Positions 33,878-43,485 are shown, counted from the stretch's first letter. The stretch: 64,000 bases of DNA from Planctomycetota bacterium (GCA_016712285.1 JADJRK010000001.1:1736001-1800000); one strand, 5' to 3'. Numbers and translations are program-made. Notes: generated by a model not told the origin, from the letters alone.

Positions 33878-36800
33878 ATGCCTGAGCCGCGTCGCGAGTC
33901 AGAGCTTGAGAGGGCCCGTAAGGTCCAGCTTTCGATGCTGCCGGAAACCCCGGGCATTGAAGGGCTGGACATCGCCTGCGGCTACAGCGCCTGTGACCAC
34001 ATTGGCGGCGACTTTTATGACTTCATCCTGATTGACCGCTGGCGCCTCGGTGTGGTCGTCGCCGACGTGTCGGGCCACGGCACGGCCGCGGCGCTGCTTA
34101 TGGCGGCGACCAAGAAGGTCATGCAGATTTGTGGCAAGGGCAGCCTCTCGCCGCGCCAGACACTGCTTGAAGTCAACGACAGCATCCGGGCAGATCTGCC
34201 GCGCGGGATGTTCCTGACCGCGCTTTACGGTGTCATCGACATTCGCAACCATCGCTTCTGCTTTGCAAGCGCCGGCCACAACCCGCCGCTGCTGCGCCGG
34301 GGAGAGAAGCTGCGCGATCGCTGGCCGCAGGGCAACGCGCCCCCGCTCGGCCTCATGACCAGCGAGCTGCTTCGCGAGCACATGAAAGAAGAGTTCGTGC
34401 AACTCGCGCCCGGCGACACCCTGTTGTTCTACACCGACGGACTGACCGAGGCCCGCCGCAGTGACGAAATGTACGGCGTGGAACGGCTGATGGAACGCCT
34501 GCGCACAAGCCTTGCCGACAGCGCACAGGCGCTGCTGTCTGAGCTGCGGGCGGACGTGGCAACCTTCAGAGCCGGCGCGGCCCAGGGCGATGACGAAACG
34601 CTGCTGGTCGTGCGGGCGTTGACGCCGCCCGCCGACCCCGCGCCGCTGGTGAAAGGCATGACCAGCAGCAGCGGCGAGTTACCGCGCGTCACCAGTGAAC
34701 TGGTCGGCCGCGATGCAGAAGTCGCCGTGATCGCGGACCTGCTGCGCGACGCGCAGTCGCGCCCGATGACGGTGACAGGACCGGTGGGCGCGGGCAAGTC
34801 GCGCGTGGCGCTGGCCGCCGTCGAGGTCGCCCGCGGTACTTTCCCCGGAGGGATCTACTTCGTGGACCTCAAGGCCGCAGCCGGCATCGCCGACGTGTGC
34901 CGCCTGGTTGCCGGCGTCCTGGGACTGCCCGAGGACGACTCCCAGCTTGGCGCGCGCATCGCGGCGGCGCTGAAGTCGCCCGCCGGTCGCACCCTGCTGG
35001 TGCTGGATAACTGCGAGCGCTGCCACGAAGCCTCCGGCCTGTGCCTCACGCAATGGAAGCAGCGCAACCAGGACCTGCAGGTGCTCGCCACAAGCCGCGT
35101 ACCGCTTGGCGTTGGCGGAGAGCAGACACTTGCACTCAAGCCACTGTCCACACCGCGCACCGACGACAAGCTGAGAGCGGACGTTGTTCTGCAGGCTTCG
35201 CCGGCGGTTGCGCTGTTCATGGCCAAGGCGCGCAAAGCGGACCCCTCGTTCAAGCTCACGGACCAAAACGTGGGCGAAGTCTCGCGTATCTGCCGCCGCC
35301 TGGACGGTCTTCCTCAGGCGATTGAGTTGGCGGCGGCGCGGGTGGCCGTTCTGTCGCCGCGGCAGATCCTGGACCGGCTCGACAAGCGCTTTGAGCTGCT
35401 GGCCGAAGAGGGCGGCGGCAAGGGCAGCCTGGAGGCCGCACTTGCCTGGAGCTTTGAACTCCTTTCGCCGGGTGAAAGGCAGGCGCTGTTGCTGCTGGCG
35501 CACTTTCCGACGGGGTTTCAACTAGACGTGGCGACGCGCGCCCTGGCGCGGCTGAAAGGTGAATCGCCCGAAGGGCTGGTCGGCGCGTTGATGCGCCACA
35601 ACCTTCTGCACTATGACGCGCAACCTGAGCTGGGAGGCGAACGGCGCTTTCAGTTGTATGAATCGATCCGGTTGTTCGCGCTGGACGCAGTCAAGGCAGC
35701 CGGCCTTGAAGCGCAGGCGCAGGCGGCCTTCGAAAGCGCGTTGCTGGGCTACGTGATGCACTGGTGGTGGATCGACCAGCGCCATGGCTCGCCGGAAGCG
35801 CGCCGCCGCGTACGCCTTGAACTTGAGCCGTTGCTTCAACTGATCGAGACCACCCGCGTGCCTGAAACGCGCGCCTGGGCAAGTATCGTCGCGGCCCCGA
35901 TGCTGGGCGCCCGCGGCCAGCAAGACCGCGCCATGACCATCCTGCGCGGCGGCATGGACGGCCTGTACCCCGGCAGCGATGAATGGAAGTGGATCCAGGT
36001 CACGGATGGCCAGCTGCGGGTGATTGAGGCGCCGGGCAACGTGCTGGACCTGCTGGAAAAGTTCGACGGCGACCCGCTGATGAACTTCAATGCGCTGCTG
36101 GTGCGCAGCTACGCGCTGCACCGCCAGGGCAACCAGACGGGAGCTCTGGAGCTCGCCCGCAAGGCGGCGTCCATCACCGGCCTTGAGCCCATCAAGCGCG
36201 CAATTGTCAACGACCGCATCGGCGTGTACCTGGCCGCGGCTGGCCATCACGAAGACGCGCGGCAAGCTTACGAAACCGCGCTGCGCATCGCGCGCGAACA
36301 GGGCGATACACTGGTGCTGGCCCGGATCATGCACAACCTGGGCTGGCTGTTGCAGCGCCGCGGCAAACCCGCCGAAGCCGAGCCCTACCAGCAGGAAGCG
36401 CTGCAGTTGTCGCAGGCCGAAGGTGAGCGCGGCATGGAGTCGAGCAACCTGGGTTCGCTGGCGCTGACCTTGCACCTGACAGGCCGCAAACCCGAAGCCG
36501 AGGCCACGATGCTGCGCGCCCTGCGCATCGCGCGTGAGGTAAGCAAGCCGTTCACGGAAGCCGCGCACCTGAACACACTGGCGCGCATCTACCATGAGCA
36601 AGACCGCCACAAGGAAGCGCTGGACGCAAGCCTGGCGTCGCGGGCACTTTCGCGCGAAATCGGGGCTAAGCACAGCGAAGCAGTGGCCGAAAGCAACGTC
36701 GCGGCGCTGCAGATCGTGATGGGGCAAGAGCAGGGCGGCCTGGAGTCGCTGGAAAACTCGTACAAGTTGCTGGTCGAAGTCGGTGACGCCCGCAGCGCGC

Positions 36801-37207
36801 TGTCGGCGCTTTCAAACATCGGCGCAGTGTATATGAAGCGCTGGGACGCCCATCGGCAGCGCCGCGACCTGCTGCTTGCGATCGAGTACCTGCAAAGGGG
36901 ATGCCGCGGAAGGCGCGAACAGGGGTTTGACCCCTTGGTCGATTGCGAGGCTGAGCTTGCGCGGCTTCTGCATGCGTCCGGTAAGACCAGCGAGGCACGG
37001 GCGCTGGCGGACCGGGCGCTGGCGGATGCCCGCAAACGGGTTGACGACTTGAGCGTCAAGGCGGCCGTGGACCTTGAAAAACTGCTGGAAGAGACAGCCC
37101 CCAAGGCGCCCAAGGCACCGTCACCCAGGCGCAGGCGCCGCAAGCAGCTGCCGGGCGGCGCACCCCGCCCCCGCGGGGTAGCGCCCAAGCGCCGCCCGAT
37201 TCGGTGA
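33878..37207 (+). CDS. SpoIIE-type PP2C phosphatase - STAND NTPase - TPR protein, copy 1
   Basis: 1,109 residues from ATG 33878. Domain order: PP2C of the SpoIIE/RsbU class at about 10-240, with its metal-binding and signature blocks GGDFYDF, VADVSGHG, GHNPPL, LFYTDGLTEA and DDETLLVV; then an AfsR/NB-ARC-like STAND NTPase with P-loop TGPVGAGKS near 300, Walker B LLVLDNCE, ATSRVPLG and the GLPQAIELAAARV block (to about 620); then about nine TPR-like helical pairs (near 735-1060); and a very basic Pro/Arg tail (PRRRRRKQ, RPRGVAPKRRP). The phosphatase would act on anti-sigma-antagonist-type phosphoserine, the STAND module would switch it, and TPRs would sense. No sigma-regulator partner is adjacent. 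A paralogue follows 72 bp downstream. Confidence 0.85.
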   Translation: MPEPRRESELERARKVQLSMLPETPGIEGLDIACGYSACDHIGGDFYDFILIDRWRLGVVVADVSGHGTAAALLMAATKKVMQICGKGSLSPRQTLLEVNDSIRADLPRGMFLTALYGVIDIRNHRFCFASAGHNPPLLRRGEKLRDRWPQGNAPPLGLMTSELLREHMKEEFVQLAPGDTLLFYTDGLTEARRSDEMYGVERLMERLRTSLADSAQALLSELRADVATFRAGAAQGDDETLLVVRALTPPADPAPLVKGMTSSSGELPRVTSELVGRDAEVAVIADLLRDAQSRPMTVTGPVGAGKSRVALAAVEVARGTFPGGIYFVDLKAAAGIADVCRLVAGVLGLPEDDSQLGARIAAALKSPAGRTLLVLDNCERCHEASGLCLTQWKQRNQDLQVLATSRVPLGVGGEQTLALKPLSTPRTDDKLRADVVLQASPAVALFMAKARKADPSFKLTDQNVGEVSRICRRLDGLPQAIELAAARVAVLSPRQILDRLDKRFELLAEEGGGKGSLEAALAWSFELLSPGERQALLLLAHFPTGFQLDVATRALARLKGESPEGLVGALMRHNLLHYDAQPELGGERRFQLYESIRLFALDAVKAAGLEAQAQAAFESALLGYVMHWWWIDQRHGSPEARRRVRLELEPLLQLIETTRVPETRAWASIVAAPMLGARGQQDRAMTILRGGMDGLYPGSDEWKWIQVTDGQLRVIEAPGNVLDLLEKFDGDPLMNFNALLVRSYALHRQGNQTGALELARKAASITGLEPIKRAIVNDRIGVYLAAAGHHEDARQAYETALRIAREQGDTLVLARIMHNLGWLLQRRGKPAEAEPYQQEALQLSQAEGERGMESSNLGSLALTLHLTGRKPEAEATMLRALRIAREVSKPFTEAAHLNTLARIYHEQDRHKEALDASLASRALSREIGAKHSEAVAESNVAALQIVMGQEQGGLESLENSYKLLVEVGDARSALSALSNIGAVYMKRWDAHRQRRDLLLAIEYLQRGCRGRREQGFDPLVDCEAELARLLHASGKTSEARALADRALADARKRVDDLSVKAAVDLEKLLEETAPKAPKAPSPRRRRRKQLPGGAPRPRGVAPKRRPIR

Positions 37208-37279
37208 TCGGCCTGCCCAAGCGGGAGTTCTTGACGCAACATCGCGACCCCCGCAGAAAACAAACTATCCTGTTGGCAG

Positions 37280-40200
37280 ATGAGTAACGCCGGCTCTGAA
37301 CTCAAGCGCGCCCAAAGCGTGCAGATGATGATGCTGCCCGATGCGCCACAGGTGTCGGGCGTCGAGCTTGCGTGCAGCTACCGCGCATGCGACATGCTGG
37401 GCGGCGACTTCTACGATTTCATTTACATCGACGCCTGGCGCCTTGGCATTGTGATCGCCGACGTCTCCGGCCACGGTACCGCAGCCGCGCTGGTCATGGC
37501 CGGCGCCAAGAAGGCGCTGCAGATTTACGGTCGCGACACTTCGCCCCGCGCAGCCATGCTTGCCGTCAATGAAAGCCTGCGCAGCGACATCCCGCGCGGC
37601 ATGTTCCTGACCGCGATCTATGGCGTGTTTGACATCCGCACCCAGGCGCTGACCTTCGTGAGTTGCGGGCACAACCCGCCGCTGCTGCTGCGCGCCGGGC
37701 AACTCAAGAGCACTTGGGGACAGGGCAACGCCCCGGTGCTCGGGATTCTGCCGTCGTCCGAGATGCAGAAGCACATCAGGGAAGTGCAGGTACAACTGCA
37801 GCCCGATGACGTCTTGCTGCTCTATACCGACGGCATCACAGAGGCGTTCGACACCCAGCGCGGCATGTATGGCGAAGAACGCCTGCTGGCGCGGCTGCAC
37901 GGGCAAGTAAACACGCTTGCGGCGCAATTGCTGAAGCTGATCCAGACCGACGTTGACGCCTTCCGCGCCGGGGCAACGATTTCCGACGACGAGACCATGC
38001 TGGCGCTGCGCGTACAGGAAAAGCCGCGTGACCCCGTGCCGCTGCGTGCAATCAGTGGCGGGGCCGAGGGCCTGCCCGAATTCACCACCGAGCTCATCGG
38101 GCGCTCCAGAGACCTGGCCGAAACCACCCGCCTGCTGCGCCAGAAAGACGCACCCGTCATCACGCTGACGGGCCCCGCCGGCGTCGGCAAAACACGCGTC
38201 GCCGCCGAGGCCGCCCGCAGCCGTGCCGCTGACTTTCCAGGCGGTGTCTTCTTCATCGACCTGCATAGCGCCACCGGCGTGGCCGAGGTCTGCCGGCTGG
38301 TCGGTGCAACCCTGAAACTCAGCGACGATGACGCGAACCTGGGCATGCGCATTGCCAACGCGCTGCAAAACCGGACCAGCGCCGGAGGCCCGGTGCTGGT
38401 GGTTCTGGACAACAGTGAGGGCGCCGGCACGGCTGCGGCCCTGTGCATCAAAGAGTGGCGCCAACGCGTTCCGGAGTTGAAGGTTCTTTGCACAAGCCGC
38501 GTCGCGCTGGGCACACCGGGCGAAGTGGCGCTCACGGTCAAGCCACTGGCCCTGCCGCGCATGCATACCGGTGGCAAAGAGTCGCAGCTTCTGCCCGCGA
38601 TTACCGAGGCGCCGGCGGTCGTGCTGTTTACCCGGCGGGCGCAGCAAAGCGACCCCCGCTTCAGCCTGACCGAGGCGAACGCGCTCGACGTTGCAGGCAT
38701 CTGCCGCAGGCTTGACGGCATCCCGATGGCGATCGAGCTTGCCGCCGCGCGCGTTGGTGTGTTGTCGCCAAAGCAGATTCTGGAAAGGCTCGACAGCCGC
38801 TTTGAACTGCTGAAAGGCAGCGGTGACGACGCGCGCAGCACGCTGGAAGGCACACTGGCCTGGAGCCTGGACCTGCTGGAGCCCGCGGCGCAGGAAGCGT
38901 TGCTGCGCTTGTCGGTGTTTGCCGACGGCTTTCAGCTAGATGTGGCCGAGGCCGCCCTGCAAACGCCAGGCGGGCCGGCGGCTGCCGACTTGTTACGAGT
39001 GCTGATCCAGCACCATCTGCTGCTTTCTGAAGAGCTGCCCGAGATCAAGAATGAGCGCCGCTTTCGCCTGTACGAATCGGTGCGCATGTTCGCGCTGCGG
39101 CGGCTGCAGGCGTCAAGCATCGAAGACAACGCGCGCAAACGCGCGGCCCGAGCGCTGGTTGAGTATGCCGTGAAGTGGTGGCGGCTTGACCTTGAGGGCG
39201 CGACTCCGCTGGCGTCGCGCCGCTGCAAAGCCGAGACGCAGGCCCTGCTCGAAATTGCCGAACGCGCCAGCGAGCCCGACCTGGGTGCCTGGGCAACGGT
39301 CATCATCGCGCAGCGACTGCACCGCGGCGGCGAACAGCAGCGCGCAGAAGACCTGCTGCGCCGCTACAAGTCGGCTGTAAAGCCGGCAAGCGAAGTCTGG
39401 ACCTGGCTGGTGTTGACCGAGGCGCAGGTGAAAGTGCAGGACCTTCCGTTGCAGGTCGAGGAAGCGCTTGCACCGCTGCGGGTGGACGGGGCGGCGCTCT
39501 ACACCTCGCTGATGACACGGGCGATCGCACTGTACACCCTGGGCGAACTGGAGCAGTCGGGCGACGCGCTGAAGAAGGCCATGGCGCTGCCGGGGCTGGG
39601 ACCGCTGCGGCAGGCTGCGGCGATGGAGAGGCTTGGCATTCTGTACACGCAGGTCGGTCGCACGGCTGAAGCGTTGCCGTGCTTTGAGCGCGCGCTAAAG
39701 GCAGCCCGCGACCACGGTGACTACGTGCAGGAAGCCGTCACGTTGTACAACCTTGGCCGCTTGCAGCAGCGACGCGGCCAGCTTGACGAGGCGCAGCGGG
39801 TACTGCGCGAGTCGGTGCGCATCGCACAGGCCGAAGCAGAGCGCGGCATCGAAGCCAACTGCCTTGGTGCGCTCGCGCTGGTCATGCACCAGAAGGGCGA
39901 GCGCCAGCAGGCCGAGGCCTGCATGCTGCGCTGCCTGCGCATCTGCCGCGAGATCGGTCGCCCGCACGCCGAAGTCGCGCACCTGAACACGCTGGCGCGC
40001 ATCTATTTTGAGCAAGGCCGAAAGCGCGAGGCAATTGAGCAGGCACAACTGTCCCTGAAGATCAGCCGCGAGATTAAGTCCGTGACCGGCGAGGCGGTGG
40101 CAGAAGGCAACATTGCCGCATTGCGCATGGAAATGGGCGACCTGGACAACGCGCTGGCCGCCTTTGAGCGCGCGCACGCGATCCTGATGGACCAGGGCGA

Positions 40201-40654
40201 CGTGCGCAGCGCGCTGATTCAGCTTTCCAACATCGGCGACCTGTACTGCCGCATTTGGCGCGAGCAGAAAAAACCCGCGGCGTTGCACAGCGCCGTCGAT
40301 ACCCTGCGCCAAGCCACCCAGGAAGTGCGGTCTCTGGACCTCATTCCGCTGCTGGGCGGGGAGCTGTCGCTGGCGCGCTGCCTTTCCGAGATTGGTGACC
40401 TGGCAGAGGCGCAAGAAGTGCTGGCCGCCATGCGCGAGGGCGCAGTCGCACACCCCAGCGCGACCAACCCCAAAATGCTCGCAGAAGCCGAGGCACTTGC
40501 CGCCGAGTTGCAGGCCAGGGCGCGCACGCTCACACCCACCAGCGGGCCAAGCCGCCCGCGCATGCGCAAGCCAATGAACACACCACCGCCATTGAGCGAC
40601 GCCCGCAAACGCCCGCGCGGCGCAATTCCAAGGCGCCGCCCGCGCCTGCCGTAG
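37280..40654 (+). CDS. SpoIIE-type PP2C phosphatase - STAND NTPase - TPR protein, copy 2
   Basis: 1,124 residues, same domain order as copy 1 with clear but moderate identity. PP2C: GGDFYDFI, IADVSGHGTAAAL, SCGHNPPLLL, LLYTDGITEAF, DDETMLAL. STAND: P-loop TGPAGVGKTRVA near 297, VLVVLDNSE, LCTSRVALG, GIPMAIELAAARVGVL. TPR-like repeats run from about 750 to 1060 (GQLDEAQRVLRESVRIAQ, GERQQAEACMLRCLRICR). The basic tail ends RPRGAIPRRRPRLP, echoing RPRGVAPKRRPIR of copy 1. Both catalytic sites look intact, so this is divergence after tandem duplication, not decay. A strong terminator follows, so the two genes may form one unit. Confidence 0.85.
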   Translation: MSNAGSELKRAQSVQMMMLPDAPQVSGVELACSYRACDMLGGDFYDFIYIDAWRLGIVIADVSGHGTAAALVMAGAKKALQIYGRDTSPRAAMLAVNESLRSDIPRGMFLTAIYGVFDIRTQALTFVSCGHNPPLLLRAGQLKSTWGQGNAPVLGILPSSEMQKHIREVQVQLQPDDVLLLYTDGITEAFDTQRGMYGEERLLARLHGQVNTLAAQLLKLIQTDVDAFRAGATISDDETMLALRVQEKPRDPVPLRAISGGAEGLPEFTTELIGRSRDLAETTRLLRQKDAPVITLTGPAGVGKTRVAAEAARSRAADFPGGVFFIDLHSATGVAEVCRLVGATLKLSDDDANLGMRIANALQNRTSAGGPVLVVLDNSEGAGTAAALCIKEWRQRVPELKVLCTSRVALGTPGEVALTVKPLALPRMHTGGKESQLLPAITEAPAVVLFTRRAQQSDPRFSLTEANALDVAGICRRLDGIPMAIELAAARVGVLSPKQILERLDSRFELLKGSGDDARSTLEGTLAWSLDLLEPAAQEALLRLSVFADGFQLDVAEAALQTPGGPAAADLLRVLIQHHLLLSEELPEIKNERRFRLYESVRMFALRRLQASSIEDNARKRAARALVEYAVKWWRLDLEGATPLASRRCKAETQALLEIAERASEPDLGAWATVIIAQRLHRGGEQQRAEDLLRRYKSAVKPASEVWTWLVLTEAQVKVQDLPLQVEEALAPLRVDGAALYTSLMTRAIALYTLGELEQSGDALKKAMALPGLGPLRQAAAMERLGILYTQVGRTAEALPCFERALKAARDHGDYVQEAVTLYNLGRLQQRRGQLDEAQRVLRESVRIAQAEAERGIEANCLGALALVMHQKGERQQAEACMLRCLRICREIGRPHAEVAHLNTLARIYFEQGRKREAIEQAQLSLKISREIKSVTGEAVAEGNIAALRMEMGDLDNALAAFERAHAILMDQGDVRSALIQLSNIGDLYCRIWREQKKPAALHSAVDTLRQATQEVRSLDLIPLLGGELSLARCLSEIGDLAEAQEVLAAMREGAVAHPSATNPKMLAEAEALAAELQARARTLTPTSGPSRPRMRKPMNTPPPLSDARKRPRGAIPRRRPRLP

Positions 40655-40678
40655 CGAAGTCGCTGCCATCCCAACAGA

Positions 40679-40702
40679 AACCCCCGGATTGCTCCGGGGG
40701 TT
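40679..40702. terminator. bidirectional terminator between convergent genes
   Basis: Stem AACCCCCGGA (40679-40688) / TCCGGGGGTT (40693-40702) with loop TTGC, followed by CTTGTTT on the plus strand and a T-rich complement on the other. It serves the second PP2C-STAND gene and the flotillin operon that ends at 40726. Confidence 0.88.
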
Positions 40703-40725
40703 CTTGTTTACGCGTTATCTACGGA

Positions 40726-42297
40726 CTATGCTTTGGCTTTGCCCTTCTCGATGCCGTCGGCTTCGGACTTGTGCATGCGGCCGAGATAGCCCGGCAGCTC
40801 CACGCCGGCCTGCTCTGCCAGTTCGTGGATCGGGGGCAGGGCACCAATCAGGCTGCTGAGAAAGCCAGCCGTGCCGCCCTTGCCGTTGCCATTGCTGTTG
40901 CCGCCATCCCACACGGTCACCTTGTCGATCTTGAGGTTCTGCACCGCCTTGACCTGCTGGGCGACCAGCTCGGGCATCTTTTCGATCAACAGCAGCGTCG
41001 GCGCGATGTCCGGGCGTTCGGCGCAGGCCTTGACCAGCTCGTTGTAACCGGCAGCCTTGGCGCCCAACACCTTGCGGATACCTTCGGCCTCGGCTTCGTA
41101 CTTCATCAGGATGGCGTCGGCTTCACCCTTGGCTTCGCGACGACGACGTTCGGCGACAGCTTCCGCCTCAATCTCAACGCGGCGCTTGTCGATTTCCTCC
41201 TGGACGATGATCTCTTTTTCCAGGCGCGCGGTTTCAAGCTGGCGTTCTTTCTCGAACACCATGCGCTGGGCCTCGACGCGGGCGACTTCGCCGCGGCGGG
41301 TAGCTTCGGCTTGAGCCTCGGCCAGCGTTGCGTTGCGCTCGGCGATTTCTGCCTTGGACGTGTTTTCGCCGTCGATTGCTTTGCTTTCGTACGTCGCCAC
41401 CTGAACACGGCGTTGCATGTCGGCTTCTTTGCGGCCGGTTTCGGTCTGTGCCGCTTCGCGCGCCACAGCGACTTCCTGCTGCCTTTGCGCCGCAGCTTCT
41501 GCCGCGCGACCTTCGGCTTCGAGCCGTGCGACCGCAATACGCTGGTCGCGCTCGGCCTTCTTCTTACCTTCAGTTGCCTTTGCCTGTTCGTCGGACACCG
41601 AAATCACGCGTTCACGGTTCTGTACCGCTTCGCCGGTGGCGCCCAACTTTTCCTGCTCGGCCACTTCGACGCGCGCCTGGTTGATGGCTTCGCTGGCGGC
41701 GCGCTTACCGATGGCTTCGATGTAGCCCGACTCGTCGGTGATGTCGCGGATGTTCACGTTGATCACTTCCAAGCCGATCTTGTTCAGCTCAGAGGCGACG
41801 TTTTCGTTGATCAGCTTCAGGAACGTTTCGCGGTCCTGGTTGATTTCCTCGATGCCCAGGGTCGCGATCACGAGGCGCAGCTGGCCGATGATGATGTCCG
41901 CGGCCTGGTTGTGCACCTGGCGGTCATCAAGGCCGAGCAGACGCTCGGCAGCGTTCTGCATCATCTGGGGCCGCGTGCCGATACCGATGGTGAAGCTGCT
42001 GGGCACGTTTACGCGAATGTTCTTCTTGCTCAGTGCGCCGCGCAGGTCGATTTCTACGGTGATCGGCTCAAGCGACAGGTAGGCGTAGTCCTGGATCAAC
42101 GGCCATACCAGTGCCGCGCCACCATGGATCGTCTTGGCAGCCCCGCCGCCGACGCCCTTACCGAACACCACCAGTACTTTGTTACTGGGGCAACGCCGGT
42201 AGTACTTCACGACCATGATGATGGGCAGGATGAACACACCCAGCAGCACCATCACAAAGATGAAGATCAGTAGTCCCGTGTCCAGTCCAAGAAACAT
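40726..42297 (-). CDS. floT: flotillin-like SPFH protein
   Basis: 523 residues. One N-terminal membrane helix (about 7-29), the SPFH/PHB domain (about 38-215) with GGAALVWPLIQDYAYLSLEP and NAAERLLGLDDRQV, then a long coiled coil rich in Glu/Ala/Arg (about 215-420, many QAEA/RRREAKGEA heptads), and a C-terminal Gly/Asn-rich stretch. This is the architecture and length of bacterial flotillins (YuaG/FloT), which organise membrane microdomains. It is the last gene of a three-gene unit with a short SPFH gene and an NfeD-like gene, the common partner of flotillins. Confidence 0.92.
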   Translation of the reverse strand: MFLGLDTGLLIFIFVMVLLGVFILPIIMVVKYYRRCPSNKVLVVFGKGVGGGAAKTIHGGAALVWPLIQDYAYLSLEPITVEIDLRGALSKKNIRVNVPSSFTIGIGTRPQMMQNAAERLLGLDDRQVHNQAADIIIGQLRLVIATLGIEEINQDRETFLKLINENVASELNKIGLEVINVNIRDITDESGYIEAIGKRAASEAINQARVEVAEQEKLGATGEAVQNRERVISVSDEQAKATEGKKKAERDQRIAVARLEAEGRAAEAAAQRQQEVAVAREAAQTETGRKEADMQRRVQVATYESKAIDGENTSKAEIAERNATLAEAQAEATRRGEVARVEAQRMVFEKERQLETARLEKEIIVQEEIDKRRVEIEAEAVAERRRREAKGEADAILMKYEAEAEGIRKVLGAKAAGYNELVKACAERPDIAPTLLLIEKMPELVAQQVKAVQNLKIDKVTVWDGGNSNGNGKGGTAGFLSSLIGALPPIHELAEQAGVELPGYLGRMHKSEADGIEKGKAKA

Positions 42298-42349
42298 AGC
42301 CCGCTCCTTTGTTTGCTGCTGTATGTGCGTTCAGCCGCTATGGCGGCAA

Positions 42350-42916
42350 TCAAGCCTTCTCAACTACCCGGTCAATTCTGTAGCCCAGTATCTCCAGGCC
42401 CACTTTGCCTACTTCTGGTGCCGCGTCTTCTGTTGCCTGGGCGCTCAGCTTTTCGCTCTCGCCCTTCACTTCTGCCAGTTCCCGCATGGCAACCGTTCTG
42501 CGCAGGTTGCCGACCAGGATGTCGCGCACCATGGTTTCAATCGCGCGCTCGTCCAGTCCGATCAACCTTTCCGCGGCGTTGGCGGACATTCTCTCGCCCT
42601 GGCCAATCGCAACGGTAACTACTGCGTTCACTTCGACTGCATCGTTGCCATGGGTAGAGATGCGCTCCACCACAATCGGCACCTTAATCGGCTCCAGCGA
42701 AAGCTCGGCACAGTCCTGGATGATCGGCCAGACCAGCACCCCTCCGCCGCGTATGCATTTGCTTCCGTTCGGTACTCCTTGCCCGTATACCACCAGCATG
42801 CGGTTTGGTGGGCACCGCCTGTAACTTTTTGCGAGCAGCACCGTCGGCAATACCAAAGCCAGCACCAGCACCGCACCGCTTGCAGCTGCAAATTCCACCC
42901 CAGACAGCAACAGCAT
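42350..42916 (-). CDS. short SPFH protein lacking the flotillin coiled coil
   Basis: 188 residues from ATG 42916 (AAAGG upstream); a GTG at 42949 would overlap the preceding gene by 16 bp. The N-terminal helix (about 5-30) and the sequence SYRRCPPNRMLVVYGQGVPN...GGGVLVWPIIQDCAELSLEP match residues 30-80 of the neighbouring flotillin closely (YYRRCPSNKVLVVFGKG, GGAALVWPLIQDYAYLSLEP). SANAAERLIGLDERAIE matches too. It stops after the SPFH domain, so no coiled coil or C-terminal tail exists. The frame is clean and ends at an ordinary stop, and the gene is in operon context, so it is a genuine short paralogue rather than a broken copy. Confidence 0.8.
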   Translation of the reverse strand: MLLLSGVEFAAASGAVLVLALVLPTVLLAKSYRRCPPNRMLVVYGQGVPNGSKCIRGGGVLVWPIIQDCAELSLEPIKVPIVVERISTHGNDAVEVNAVVTVAIGQGERMSANAAERLIGLDERAIETMVRDILVGNLRRTVAMRELAEVKGESEKLSAQATEDAAPEVGKVGLEILGYRIDRVVEKA

Positions 42917-42933
42917 CCGCGCGCCTTTGCCGA

Positions 42934-43485
42934 TCAGTTTGTCGGGCACACCCGCAGTGTTTTCTCGTCCACCTTTGACATCACCACAATCGGCTTGAAG
43001 CTATCGATTTCGGGCCCGTCGCTGACGGCGTCATATGTGCGAAGCCGGCCCTGCACGGTGACCTGTACCTGGCCCTTGCCCTTACCCGCTTCAGGGATCT
43101 TCAGGTAGACGGTGCCCTTGAGGCCCTCGGCGTTGAAGTCTTTGACCGTGCCGTCGGATTCCAGTTTCTTCATCGAGAAGATCGCGTAACCCACAGCCAG
43201 GGCAGCGACGAAACCGCCGATGTAACCGCCACCGAGGGACATCCAGGGGGCCAGGTCCATGCTCAGCAGCAGCAGCGAGCCCCATGAACCGACCATCAGG
43301 GTCACGATCAGCGTCATCATCGTGAAAATCTTGAAGTCGGCTGCAGCCGTGGCGTCGTTCAGGTCACCTGCAAGCCCGCCGGCGTCAGCGCCGTCGGTGC
43401 CGTCGATGCCCACAAACAGCAGGATCAGGCGCAGCACGAAGAAGGCCGTTGAGACCCCCGCCAAGACATAAAGAACGGTTTCCAT
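42934..43485 (-). CDS. NfeD/YuaF-like membrane protein with OB-type domain
   Basis: 183 residues from ATG 43485, with GAAGGG upstream. Three hydrophobic helices (about 4-24, 52-76, 82-105), then a C-terminal soluble domain of about 70 residues (LKGTVYLKIPEAGKGKGQVQVTVQGRLRTYDAVS) that fits the small OB-fold of NfeD-type proteins. YuaF-type proteins of this size sit beside flotillins in many bacteria and are thought to assist raft assembly. First gene of the flotillin operon. Confidence 0.8.
   Translation of the reverse strand: METVLYVLAGVSTAFFVLRLILLFVGIDGTDGADAGGLAGDLNDATAAADFKIFTMMTLIVTLMVGSWGSLLLLSMDLAPWMSLGGGYIGGFVAALAVGYAIFSMKKLESDGTVKDFNAEGLKGTVYLKIPEAGKGKGQVQVTVQGRLRTYDAVSDGPEIDSFKPIVVMSKVDEKTLRVCPTN

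Noticed and set aside
31203..40654. Possible defence island: Sir2 close to STAND proteins.
   Set aside because: The Sir2 is a canonical short deacylase with zinc module and is in the opposite orientation; the STAND proteins carry a phosphatase, not a nuclease or NADase. No other defence gene is present.
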